The notes under the pieces: model-generated | Databases searched by the model: none | The model's input: only the letters and a program-made list of their open reading frames with translations | What the model was told of the DNA's origin: nothing | NCBI GenBank assembly: GCA_903896925.1 | Contig: CAITZM010000181.1 | Coordinates: 62,001-126,000, forward strand | Reading direction: 5' to 3' | DNA length: 64,000 nucleotides | Source: an uncultured Lentisphaerota bacterium | Lineage (GTDB): Bacteria > Verrucomicrobiota > Kiritimatiellia > CAIQIC01 | Program-made: the position numbers and the translations under genes | Shown: piece after piece, positions 25,846 through 34,466 of the stretch | Layout: every line of letters begins with the position of its first letter | Position numbering within the stretch: position 1 is the first letter of the stretch

Positions 25846-26274
25846 ATGACAACCCGGCCCCAACAGCCGACCCGCCGTAAATTTCTGACCGCCGCCGGCC
25901 TGCTTGGCGCCGTAGCGACCGCCTCCGCCGTCCACGCCGCCGAAAAGCAGCCCGCGATGAAGGTTGTGCACCACGTCCTGTTCTGGCTCAAGAACAAGGA
26001 ATCCCAAGCCGACCGGGACCGGCTCATCCAAGGCTTGCGGACGCTCCAGCAAATTTCGCAGGTCCGCGCCCTGCATATCGGTGTCCCGGCCGACACGACC
26101 AAGCGCCCCGTCGTTGATGCAAGCTACAGCGTTACCGAACTGATGATCTTTGACAGCGTCGAGGATCAGAACAGCTACCAGGACCACCCCATCCATAAAA
26201 AGTTCGTCGCCGACCACTCCGCCCTATGGGAGAAGGTCATCGTTTATGATTCCGTCGCCGTCCGCGAGGGTTAG
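25846..26274 (+). CDS. Exported Dabb-domain (stress-responsive alpha/beta barrel) protein
   Basis: The 142-residue product has AGGAGG before the ATG and a Tat signal ([20 protein letters not shown]). The rest is a dimeric Dabb ferredoxin-like barrel: [13 protein letters not shown] near 41, [14 protein letters not shown], and a C-terminal [20 protein letters not shown] with the conserved histidines. Dabb proteins bind small organic molecules or act on polyketide-like substrates; many are uncharacterised. Export and position after the UxaE-like gene are notable but give no function. It probably ends the fucose transcript. Confidence 0.83.
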   Translation: MTTRPQQPTRRKFLTAAGLLGAVATASAVHAAEKQPAMKVVHHVLFWLKNKESQADRDRLIQGLRTLQQISQVRALHIGVPADTTKRPVVDASYSVTELMIFDSVEDQNSYQDHPIHKKFVADHSALWEKVIVYDSVAVREG

Positions 26275-26292
26275 CCGCCCACAAGCACCCGC

Positions 26293-26320
26293 TTGACTCC
26301 TATCCGGCGGCTTCTACACT
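26293..26320 (+). promoter_or_regulatory. Sigma-70-type promoter, 16-bp spacer
   Basis: TTGACT (26293-26298) and TACACT (26315-26320) are separated by 16 bp, about 34 bp before the membrane-protein start. The same two hexamers and spacing recur at 27450-27477. Confidence 0.6.
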
Positions 26321-26353
26321 GCGGCCACGCTGGCCCGGGTGCTCTCGACGCCC

Positions 26354-27124
26354 ATGGTCACGGCTTTTCTGGCCATGAACTATAAGCGGCATTATTTCTG
26401 GATGAACATGGCCGGTGCCATCGGCGCCAGCCTAGGCGGGCTGGTCTGGTTCATTGACGCCAGCGTGAGGATGTTCAGCCACTCCGTCGCGAAGATGCCG
26501 TTCGACGCCATCGCGTGGCGGATGTACGCCTATCCTGCCATCGGCGGCGCCTTGGTTTGGCTGCTCGTCCGCTTCCCTTGGATGGCGCGCTGTGACGCCT
26601 GCGGCGCCCGGCTCCGTTATCGGCGGCAAGCTGAACACATCTATGTCTGCCCTCAGTGTGGCGCGACGTTCGATCCGGACGCGCGCCAGACGGCTGCGGG
26701 CCAGCCACAGGACGCCTCTCCTGGCGTGGGCGATGTGCTGGTGGAGGAAGCACCCGGTGCGCACGCATGGCTGGCGCGGTTGCGCCAGAAGCTTTACCCA
26801 AGGTCCCAGGCCGGCCAGACCACCTGGAAAATAGCCCTGGGCGCGCTCTGTGTCATGGCGCTCCTGAGCACGTGCGTTCCGATCAAGGGGCTGGAAGTCG
26901 ACGTCATGGGCATCGCCGTCCCCAAATCAACCGCAGCCTGCGTGGCCTGGATGGCTTGGGCGCTCCTGAACCTCTACCTGCTGGCCGGTACCGTTTGGAA
27001 CCTGATCGACCCCGAAGACGAAAAGACGGGCAACCTCGCATGGTGGCGGAGGCTGCTGCTCATCGGCTTCGGCGTGGTCAGCGTCTCCGTCAGCCTCCTG
27101 GCACCCTTGTTCCTCCAGCTGTAA
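26354..27124 (+). CDS. Membrane protein with zinc-ribbon loop, unknown function
   Basis: The product has 256 residues from the ATG at 26354. A GTG at 26339 or the ATG at 26375 are alternatives, and none has a clear ribosome site. Helices are predicted at about 20-45, 60-80, 165-185, 198-220 and 232-255. Between helices 2 and 3 a cytoplasmic loop carries a CxxC...CxxC zinc ribbon (CDACGARLRYRR and VCPQCGATF). The N-terminal MNYKRHYFWMNMAGAIGASLGGLVWFIDA is hydrophobic without being a cleavable signal. No family recognised. It has its own promoter upstream and is a single-gene unit. Confidence 0.65.
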   Translation: MVTAFLAMNYKRHYFWMNMAGAIGASLGGLVWFIDASVRMFSHSVAKMPFDAIAWRMYAYPAIGGALVWLLVRFPWMARCDACGARLRYRRQAEHIYVCPQCGATFDPDARQTAAGQPQDASPGVGDVLVEEAPGAHAWLARLRQKLYPRSQAGQTTWKIALGALCVMALLSTCVPIKGLEVDVMGIAVPKSTAACVAWMAWALLNLYLLAGTVWNLIDPEDEKTGNLAWWRRLLLIGFGVVSVSVSLLAPLFLQL

Positions 27125-27200
27125 AAGAATAAGAGGGGCCTGCGTGATATCGCCCAGCCGGGCTCCCTGGCTGACAGACCGGCATAACCCGCCTGCTTTG

Positions 27201-27313
27201 TGGGCGGGAGCTCCGCTCCCGCGTTTATCAGCTTGTGCTATGCAGTTCTCGGGAACTGGAGCTCCCGCCCACCAAGGCTGATTGTTCTGTAGCCGCGTTC
27301 GTGAGAACGCGGC
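27201..27313. repeat. Paired palindromes in the spacer before the GH43-like gene
   Basis: TGGGCGGGAGCTCC at 27201-27214 faces its exact complement at 27258-27271. A second hairpin, GCCGCGTTC-GTGA-GAACGCGGC, lies at 27292-27313 and repeats the one at 5141-5162. The 379-bp spacer 27125-27503 has no gene. Confidence 0.8.
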
Positions 27314-27449
27314 CGCCTACACTCTCCGCATGCGACGAATACAGCGCCCAAAGCGTTGACCAACCTCGAAAAGGCCAAACTTCAGGACCGGATGGCGGTC
27401 TGCTGTGGTGCTGCACATAGCTGTGGCCGCCGCGCCCTTAACCTCCGCC

Positions 27450-27477
27450 TTGACTCCACCACCCATCGTCCTACACT
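27450..27477 (+). promoter_or_regulatory. Sigma-70-type promoter, 16-bp spacer
   Basis: TTGACT (27450-27455) and TACACT (27472-27477) with a 16-bp spacer. The start codon at 27504 follows a short leader containing GAGAGGA. Confidence 0.65.
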
Positions 27478-27503
27478 GCCGCCACTTCGCGAGAGGATCA
27501 CCA

Positions 27504-28576
<1,073 letters not shown>

Positions 28577-28580
<4 letters not shown>

Positions 28581-29146
28581 ACTCATTCGCTAATACTCTG
28601 CGCTGGCTTGGAACCGAGCCGCATACGGCGCGGACAGGCCGCATCGCCGCGGCTATTTTCTGCTTTGTTCTTTCTGGCTGCACGGCAGCTCCCAATCTAT
28701 TTTTTGTTCAACTGCGCGGGGTCAAAGCTCAAGGCAGCCTAGCTGACCAGCGAGAACAGCTTGAAGTTATCGAAGTTTCGCCCCGACGGCTTGCCGAGGA
28801 TCAAGCTCGAGATCTGTGGATCGAGCTGACAGCGACCCGGCGCGTGCCTTTGGCGGAAATTACTGAAGCCCTCATCAAAGACGCTGCAACCAGCAAGTTC
28901 GTTTCCTCCAGCCAAGCACACGCCACGTCCACGTATTATTACCAAGGTTATGCCTTTGAATTTGCGGGCGGATGCCTGGTAAAATTCACCGCCGACCGCT
29001 ACGGATTTCCTCCGGCCAAGACTACAGCCTTCGTCCGCTTGGGTTCACGAAAGACCGGCACCTCGCTGTCGCTACCCTGCTCGATCGAGACGCTTGAGCA
29101 GGTGTTCGGGAAAGCAGACCAGATTAAGCGCGGTTTTGGTTGGTAG
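28577..29146 (+). CDS. Putative lipoprotein of unknown function
   Basis: The 189-residue frame starts at a GTG overlapping the previous stop codon. A hydrophobic segment (AAAIFCFVLSGCTAAPN) ends in the lipobox LSGC at about residue 34, so an outer-membrane or periplasmic lipoprotein is likely. The first ~20 residues before the hydrophobic segment are long for a signal peptide; a later start is possible. The C-terminal part (YYYQGYAFEFAGGCLVKF, FVRLGSRKTG) looks beta-rich. The base composition is visibly less GC-rich than its neighbours. No family recognised. Confidence 0.6.
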
Positions 29147-29199
29147 AGGAGGGTGAGGCTGGCCGAGCCGTGTTTTGGCAGCGCACATGCTCTGGCTAA

Positions 29200-29298
29200 C
29201 TGGGAGCGGCGGCATTCCTGCCGCCGTCAAAAGTCATCGTTTGTTTGAGGATTGCAGGAGTCTTTGCAGGGGCGGTTCGCGGGGTTAGAAAACCCCGC
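29200..29298. repeat. Palindromes downstream of the hemerythrin gene
   Basis: Bases 29200-29226 repeat 5246-5272 exactly (core GGCGGCA-TTCC-TGCCGCC). GCGGGGTT-AGAA-AACCCCGC follows at 29279-29298 with the CCACA tail. Confidence 0.75.
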
Positions 29299-29347
29299 CC
29301 ACAAAAGCCGCCAAACAAATACACAGGTGTGGCGAAGGCAGCCCAGC

Positions 29348-29758
29348 CTATGCCGGCTTGGACTTCAGGAACTTGCCGAACTGGAGATCCTGCTCGCGGA
29401 TGTGCGTGAGCAGCCAGTTGCCGAGGTAGGTGTTGACCGTCTCGGCCAGCTTCGTCGTGGCGCCTTCCTCATCGAAGTCGCGCACCAGATCCTTCAGCGT
29501 CTCGGTCAGCTCCTGGTGCTGGGCGAGCTGCGTCTTCAGGCCGGGATACTTCGCCGCGGCCATCAACTTTTCCTCGGTGGCGAAATGCTGCTGCGTGTAG
29601 TCCACCAGAAAGGCCAGCGTCTGGCCGAGTTGTACGGGTCCTTGGTGCGCCGCGATGGCGGAGGCCACGTCGTTGAGCCGCTGGATCCATTGCCGGTGCT
29701 GCTCGTCGATCTCGGCCACGCCGACGGTCAAATCTTTGCTCCATGCAATCTTGTTCAT
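29348..29758 (-). CDS. Bacteriohemerythrin with one iron ligand replaced
   Basis: The 136-residue single-domain protein reads WSKDLTVGVAEIDEQHRQW at 6-24. Iron ligands H21, H58, E62 (YTQQHFATEE), H81, H120 and D125 (THIREQD) are present. The first histidine of the usual HxxxH pair is Q77 (KTQLAQHQEL). In the family this residue coordinates one of the two irons, so oxygen binding may be altered or the site may hold one metal. Cytoplasmic. The ATG is followed by a normal start, and the gene stands between lipoprotein and UspA genes. Possible roles are oxygen or iron buffering next to MntH; that is inference. Confidence 0.88.
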   Translation of the reverse strand: MNKIAWSKDLTVGVAEIDEQHRQWIQRLNDVASAIAAHQGPVQLGQTLAFLVDYTQQHFATEEKLMAAAKYPGLKTQLAQHQELTETLKDLVRDFDEEGATTKLAETVNTYLGNWLLTHIREQDLQFGKFLKSKPA

Positions 29759-29815
29759 CGTCTTGTTCTCCGGGGCCGAGCATAGCAGACCCGCGCGCCG
29801 GCTCCAACCTCGACC

Positions 29816-30724
29816 TCATTGCGCCGGGACCAGCAGCAGCGGGCGCGCGCAGTCGCGGATGATCTTGGCGGCGACGCTGCCGCTCCAGAAGGCCTCGGAC
29901 CCGGCCTTGCCGTGGGTCGCCAGCACGACGAGATCGGCATCCAGCTTTTCCGCCGCGGCGACCACTTCGCGCGCCGGATCGCCGCGCAACACCTGGGCTG
30001 CTGCGCGTAGCGCGGGGCTGGCTGCTCCGCCCACCAGGGCGGTGAGATGCTGGTGGAGGTGTTCGCGCGCGCCGCGCTCGGCCAGGTCGAGCATGATGCG
30101 CGTGGCGGAGGGCAGGAGCTGGCTGGAAACGGCGTCGCTGCCGGAGAGCGTCGCGGCGGTCGGCACGACAAACAGCAGCTCCAGTTTCGCCCCGGTCGCG
30201 CGGGCCAGGTCGGTGGCCAGCTGCAGCCCGATCTCATGCTCCGGCTGGCCGTCTTCCGGCACGAGGATCGTGCGGCAGGCGAACTGCGCCGGGCCGGCTT
30301 GCGGCGGACGTAGCAGCAGCACCGGCACGCGGCCAAGGCCGACGACCTGCTGGGCGATGCGCCCGAAAATCTTTTCATGCAGGTCGCGCCGGCCGTGCGC
30401 GCACATCACGATCAGGTCGGGCGCCAGCTCGCTCTCGTGCGCCACAACACCCTGGGCCACGTCCGCCATGGCGGCTTCATGAACGTGACACGCAACCTGG
30501 GCCGACTCCGGAAAGGCGCGGCAGCGGATCTCGTCGAGGTAGGCGGTGGCCTCTGCGGGCTGGCTCAGGTGACGGGCGCCATGGATGGAGGCGGGCGCGT
30601 CGCGCTCGATGATGTGGAGCAACGTGATACGCGCACCACAGCGCGCGGCGAGAAACGCGGCGGCGGGCAGCGCGGCCTCGGCAGGCGCGCTGCCGTCGAG
30701 CGGAACGAGGATGTGCTTAAACAT
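29816..30724 (-). CDS. Tandem universal stress protein (UspA family)
   Basis: The 302-residue protein starts at the ATG at 30724 (MFKHILVPLDGSAPAEAAL) and contains two Usp domains, ~1-145 and ~150-302. The second has ILVPEDGQPEHEIGLQLATDLA and a nucleotide loop LATHGKAGSEAFWSGSVA. The first has CAHGRRDLHEKIFGRIAQQ, a divergent nucleotide loop. Usp proteins bind ATP or act as stress buffers in the cytoplasm. The gene lies 155 bp downstream of mntH on the same strand, a common pairing, and may be co-transcribed. Confidence 0.87.
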   Translation of the reverse strand: MFKHILVPLDGSAPAEAALPAAAFLAARCGARITLLHIIERDAPASIHGARHLSQPAEATAYLDEIRCRAFPESAQVACHVHEAAMADVAQGVVAHESELAPDLIVMCAHGRRDLHEKIFGRIAQQVVGLGRVPVLLLRPPQAGPAQFACRTILVPEDGQPEHEIGLQLATDLARATGAKLELLFVVPTAATLSGSDAVSSQLLPSATRIMLDLAERGAREHLHQHLTALVGGAASPALRAAAQVLRGDPAREVVAAAEKLDADLVVLATHGKAGSEAFWSGSVAAKIIRDCARPLLLVPAQ

Positions 30725-30879
30725 GGCCGGAGCCTCCCAGGAACATCGAACGTCGAACACCGAACATCGAACACCGAAGGGCGGATCTGAAGTCGCTGCA
30801 TCGTCCCCCGAAGCGCGGGGCATCCTTCGATCTGGATGGCGGCGTGTCACGCCGCCGCACGCAGAAAATTAACAAGCCC

Positions 30880-32190
30880 TTAGCCATGGCCGGTGCCTCC
30901 GAAGAAGAATTGCCAGACCAGATAGAAATTCAGCGCGACGATCAGGGCCGCAATGACCACGGTGATCACGGTGGTCAGCTTGCGGTTGACCAGCACGCCC
31001 ATCAGGTCGCTGCGGCGGGTGAAGAGGATCAGCGGCACCAGCGCGAAGGGCAGGCCGAAACTCAGGACGACCTGGCTGATCACCAGCGTGCGCGTCGGAT
31101 CGAAGCCGAGCCAGATGACGAGGAGCGACGGCGCGATCGTCGCCATGCGCCGCACCCAGACGGGAATGTGCCGCTTCAGGAAGCCCTGCATGATCACCTG
31201 CCCGGCCAGCGTGCCGACCGATGACGACGAGAGGCCGGAGGCGAGCAGCGAGACGGCGAAGATGACACCCGCCGCCTTGCCGAGCAGCGGCTCCAAGGTC
31301 TTGTAGGCGGAATCCAGCGAGCCGACGTCCGTCATGCCCGCGCGATGGAAGGTGGCCGCGGCCATGATCAGCATCGCCATGTTGATCAGGCCCGCGAGGC
31401 CCATGGCGATGGTGACATCGGCGATCTGGTAGCGGAACAGCCGTTTGAGCAGCGCCGGCTCGCGCACGACGATGCGGCTTTGCGTCAGCGCCGAGTGCAG
31501 GAAAATCACGTGCGGCATGACCGTGGCGCCCAGGATGCCGGTGGCGAGCAGGATGCTCTCCGTGCCGTGGAACTGCGGGACGACGGCATGGAAGGCGACC
31601 TGTTTCCAGTCGGCGTGGCCGAGCAGCGTCTCGACGAGGTAGCAGACGGCGATCACGCCGACGAACGCGGTGATCGCCGCCTCCAGCGGGCGGAAGCCGC
31701 GGCGCTCGAGGCCCAGCAGCAGGAAGGTGAACGCCGCCGTCAGCAGCCCGGCGAACCAGAGCGGGACGCCGAAGAGCAGGTAGAAGCCGACCGCCGCGCC
31801 GAGGAATTCCGCGAGGTCGGTGGCCATCGCGACGACTTCCATCACGCCCCACATCAGCCAGACCACCCATGGCGGGAAATGCTCGCGGCACAGCTCGGCG
31901 AGATTCCGGCCGGTGGCGATGCCGAGCTTGGCGGAGAGGGTCTGGATCAGCATCGCCATCAGGTTGCTGGCGAGGACCACCCACAGCAGCGTATAGCCGA
32001 ACTGCGCGCCGCCCTGGATGTTGGTGGCGAAGTTGCCCGGATCCATGTAGGCGATGCTGGCGATGAACGCGGGGCCGAGGAACGGCAGCAGGCGCTTGAG
32101 ACCGCGGCGCTGGTGGCCGCCGCTCAGCACCTGTTCCGCCGCCGCCAGTGTGCCGGCGTCGGCCAAAGATTTTCCGCTTTCGTCGCTCAT
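30880..32190 (-). CDS. mntH: Nramp-family divalent metal transporter
   Basis: The 436-residue product starts at the ATG at 32190 (MSDESGKSLADAG). It has about 11 transmembrane helices. The metal site is intact: D50-P51-G52-N53 (YMDPGNFATNIQGG) on helix 1 and M225-P226-H227 (GATVMPHVIF) on helix 6. This is the normal manganese or iron importer signature with proton coupling, in the inner membrane. The 5' region holds a TTTCCAAG-type palindrome. A 34-bp palindrome about 260 bp upstream, in the shared divergent spacer, could be an operator for this gene or for the alpha-galactosidase gene. Confidence 0.92.
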   Translation of the reverse strand: MSDESGKSLADAGTLAAAEQVLSGGHQRRGLKRLLPFLGPAFIASIAYMDPGNFATNIQGGAQFGYTLLWVVLASNLMAMLIQTLSAKLGIATGRNLAELCREHFPPWVVWLMWGVMEVVAMATDLAEFLGAAVGFYLLFGVPLWFAGLLTAAFTFLLLGLERRGFRPLEAAITAFVGVIAVCYLVETLLGHADWKQVAFHAVVPQFHGTESILLATGILGATVMPHVIFLHSALTQSRIVVREPALLKRLFRYQIADVTIAMGLAGLINMAMLIMAAATFHRAGMTDVGSLDSAYKTLEPLLGKAAGVIFAVSLLASGLSSSSVGTLAGQVIMQGFLKRHIPVWVRRMATIAPSLLVIWLGFDPTRTLVISQVVLSFGLPFALVPLILFTRRSDLMGVLVNRKLTTVITVVIAALIVALNFYLVWQFFFGGTGHG

Positions 32191-32236
32191 GTTGTCCCAG
32201 GCTGGCCCGCCGTGACGGGCCGGAAACCGTGCACGG

Positions 32237-32262
32237 GGGTTTTCCCAAGGCTTGGAAAAACC
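32237..32262. repeat. TTTCCAAG-type palindrome in the mntH leader
   Basis: GGGGTTTTCCCAAGGCTTGG begins at 32237 and pairs with AAAAACC ending at 32262. It lies ~50-70 bp upstream of the mntH start. Confidence 0.75.
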
Positions 32263-32452
32263 GGGCTCACCCGCTTCCAGGCCCGGGCGCCCGCCGCCGC
32301 GCACCGCGCCTAATGTGCCGTGAATCGCCGGATTAGCAAGGTGCGAGTATGGAAAGTCCGGCCACGCGGCGGGCACTGCGTGGCTAGGTATGCCCCGCGG
32401 CACCCGGCCTGTGGGACGCCCGCGCGCCAGTGCTCCGGGTGCGCCCCCGGGC

Positions 32453-32486
32453 CTTCATCGCACAGTTGTACAACTATGCGATGAAG
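32453..32486. promoter_or_regulatory. 34-bp near-perfect palindrome, candidate operator
   Basis: The two 17-base halves CTTCATCGCACAGTTGT and ACAACTATGCGATGAAG are complementary except for one pair (32463/32476), with no loop. The core is AGTTGTACAACT at 32464-32475. It lies in the 494-bp spacer 32191-32684 between mntH (minus) and the GH27 gene (plus). A dimeric or tetrameric regulator could bind; the TTGTACAA core is compatible with GntR-type proteins, but this is not established. Confidence 0.55.
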
Positions 32487-32623
32487 CGTTTGAGCTCACG
32501 AAGGCTCTGCGCCCCGGGCCAGGCGCCGGCGTGTCCCAGCAACGTCAGCCTCCGCGCCCACGTACACCGCCGCGTGCGACGATCCGTGGTCCAGAGCCAA
32601 GTTTCTCCCGCGCATCACGCTTC

Positions 32624-32653
32624 TTGACCGCACACGGGGACCGGCGGCATGAT
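32624..32653 (+). promoter_or_regulatory. Possible sigma-70 promoter of the GH27 gene
   Basis: TTGACC (32624-32629) and CATGAT (32648-32653) are 18 bp apart, with the ATG at 32685 preceded by GGGAGC. Moderate match only. Confidence 0.4.
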
Positions 32654-32684
32654 GCGCGGCGCGTTTTCACAATCGGGAGCAACC

Positions 32685-34223
32685 ATGCAGATGAAACATT
32701 GGCTGATGGGTTTGATGTTGGCGGCGACGGGCGCGATGGCGGACGATCTGGCGGCGGAAAAAATACTGACGCCCCCGCCGGCGGCGACGCCCCGGATCAA
32801 CGGGCCGAGCGTGTTCGGCGTGCGGCCCAACGCGCCGTTCCTCTACACCATCCCGGCGACGGGCGCGCGGCCGGTGAAGTTTGCCGCAGAAACCCTGCCG
32901 GCGGGGCTGAAGCTTGATGAACAGACGGGCAGCATCACGGGCCATGTGACCGATACGACCCATAGGACGTATGAGGTCCTGTTGAAGGCCAGCAACGCGA
33001 AGGGCGAAACGTCGCGCAAATTCAAGATCGTGGTGGGTGAGAAGATCTGCCTGACGCCGCCCATGGGCTGGAACAGCTGGAACTGCTGGGCCGAGGCGGT
33101 GGACCAGGACAAGGTGCTGCGCTCGGCACGCGCGATGATTGCCTCCGGCCTCAAGGAACACGGCTGGACCTTCATCAACATCGACGACACATGGCAGGGC
33201 GTCCGCGGCGGGCCCTTTGGCGCCATCCAGGGCAACGAAAAGTTCCCCGACATGAAGAAACTGACCGATGACATCCACGCGCTCGGCCTCAAGACGGGCA
33301 TCTATTCGACGCCGTGGATCACCTCCTACGCCAAGTTCTGCGGCGGCGGCAGCGATGATGCGGCAGGGGTGTGGACGAAGAAGCTGTCCGACCAGAAGTT
33401 CTGGAAGCACGGCCGGCATTCGTTCGCGGCGGCCGACGCCAAGCAGTGGGCGGCGTGGGGCTTCGACTATCTGAAATACGACTGGAACCCGAACGATCTC
33501 GAGCACGTCAAGGAGATGAGCGAGGCGCTGCGGGCGACCGGACGCGACGTCGTCTACAGCCTCTCCAACTCCGCGCCGTTCGAGCACGCCAACGACTGGG
33601 CCCAATGGGCCAACTGCTGGCGCACGACCGGCGACATCTGGGACTACTGGGATCACAGCGACCACGACTGGCGCTACAGCGTCTCGGAGATCGGTTTCAC
33701 GCAGGAGCGCTGGGCGCCGTTCGCGGGGGCGGGCCACTGGAACGACCCGGACATGCTCGTCGTCGGCCACGTGGGCTGGGGCCCGCAGCTGCACGCGAGC
33801 CACCTGACGCCGGACGAACAGTACACGCATATCAGCCTGTGGTGCCTGCTCTCCGCGCCGCTGCTCATCGGCTGCGACATGGAGAAGCTCGACGCCTTCA
33901 CGCTCGGTCTGCTTTCCAACGACGAGGTGCTGGCGCTCGACCAGGACGCGCTCGGCAAGCCGGCGGTGCGCGTCGCAACGGTCGGCCCGGTGGACGTCTA
34001 CCTGAAAGAGCTCGAGGATGGCAGCCGCGCACTCGGTTTCTTCAATCGCGGCCAGCAGGAATACCAGGCCGAGTTCAACAAGCTTTCCCGCATCGGCCTG
34101 GGCGGCAAGCAGCGCGTGCGCGACCTCTGGCGGCAGAAGGATCTGCCGGATACGACCGGCAAGCTCGCGCTCAAGGTCCCGGCGCACGGCGTCGTGCTGC
34201 TGAAGCTGACGGCGACAAAGTGA
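32685..34223 (+). CDS. Secreted GH27 alpha-galactosidase-like enzyme with N-terminal Ig-like domain
   Basis: The 512-residue product starts at the ATG at 32685 after GGGAGC and has a short signal peptide ending near ATGAMA. Residues ~45-117 form a putative Ig (He_PIG) domain: PFLYTIPATGARPVKFAAE and LPAGLKLDEQTGSITG. The GH27 barrel begins at LTPPMGWNSWNCW (123-135). The nucleophile is D266 in DYLKYDWN; the acid/base region is HWNDPDM around 351-357. A C-terminal beta-sandwich closes the protein. GH27 enzymes remove alpha-galactose (or alpha-N-acetylgalactosamine, beta-L-arabinopyranose). Export implies glycan degradation outside the cytoplasm. Confidence 0.9.
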   Translation: MQMKHWLMGLMLAATGAMADDLAAEKILTPPPAATPRINGPSVFGVRPNAPFLYTIPATGARPVKFAAETLPAGLKLDEQTGSITGHVTDTTHRTYEVLLKASNAKGETSRKFKIVVGEKICLTPPMGWNSWNCWAEAVDQDKVLRSARAMIASGLKEHGWTFINIDDTWQGVRGGPFGAIQGNEKFPDMKKLTDDIHALGLKTGIYSTPWITSYAKFCGGGSDDAAGVWTKKLSDQKFWKHGRHSFAAADAKQWAAWGFDYLKYDWNPNDLEHVKEMSEALRATGRDVVYSLSNSAPFEHANDWAQWANCWRTTGDIWDYWDHSDHDWRYSVSEIGFTQERWAPFAGAGHWNDPDMLVVGHVGWGPQLHASHLTPDEQYTHISLWCLLSAPLLIGCDMEKLDAFTLGLLSNDEVLALDQDALGKPAVRVATVGPVDVYLKELEDGSRALGFFNRGQQEYQAEFNKLSRIGLGGKQRVRDLWRQKDLPDTTGKLALKVPAHGVVLLKLTATK

Positions 34224-34420
34224 TCTGCGGCTGAACGGGCGCACGCCGCAAAGCCTCCGGCGCACACGGCTTGCGGCCCGTCGCCGGCGTGCGCGCCTCC
34301 CTGGCGGGCGCTGCCGGAGCAGCCACCATACCGCGCGGCGCGCACGGCGGCGTGGGCGGAAAATCGCGCGGAATGCGCCGCTAGCAATGGATTTATTTCG
34401 ACCGGCGCGCGCTTTTTCAG

Positions 34421-34449
34421 TTGCCCGGTGTGGGTGCGGCGCGTAGCTT
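34421..34449 (+). promoter_or_regulatory. Possible rpoN promoter
   Basis: TTGCCC (34421-34426) and TAGCTT (34444-34449) with a 17-bp spacer, 18 bp before the rpoN start codon. Confidence 0.4.
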
Positions 34450-34466
34450 CCCCTAGAGAAATTCAC

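Noticed and set aside
15908-26274. Bacterial microcompartment for fucose breakdown, known from some Planctomycetota and Verrucomicrobiota.
   Set aside because: No shell protein (BMC-H, BMC-P) or lactaldehyde-processing gene is present in the window.
27356-27363. TTGACCAA, the complement of the AraC half-site core TTGGTCAA, upstream of the GH43-like gene.
   Set aside because: Only one half-site; the flanking bases do not match the 17-bp pattern and no second half at 21 bp was seen.
32191-32403. Manganese riboswitch (yybP-ykoY) in the mntH leader.
   Set aside because: The leader has no recognisable conserved loops of that riboswitch; it holds a TTTCCAAG-type palindrome instead.
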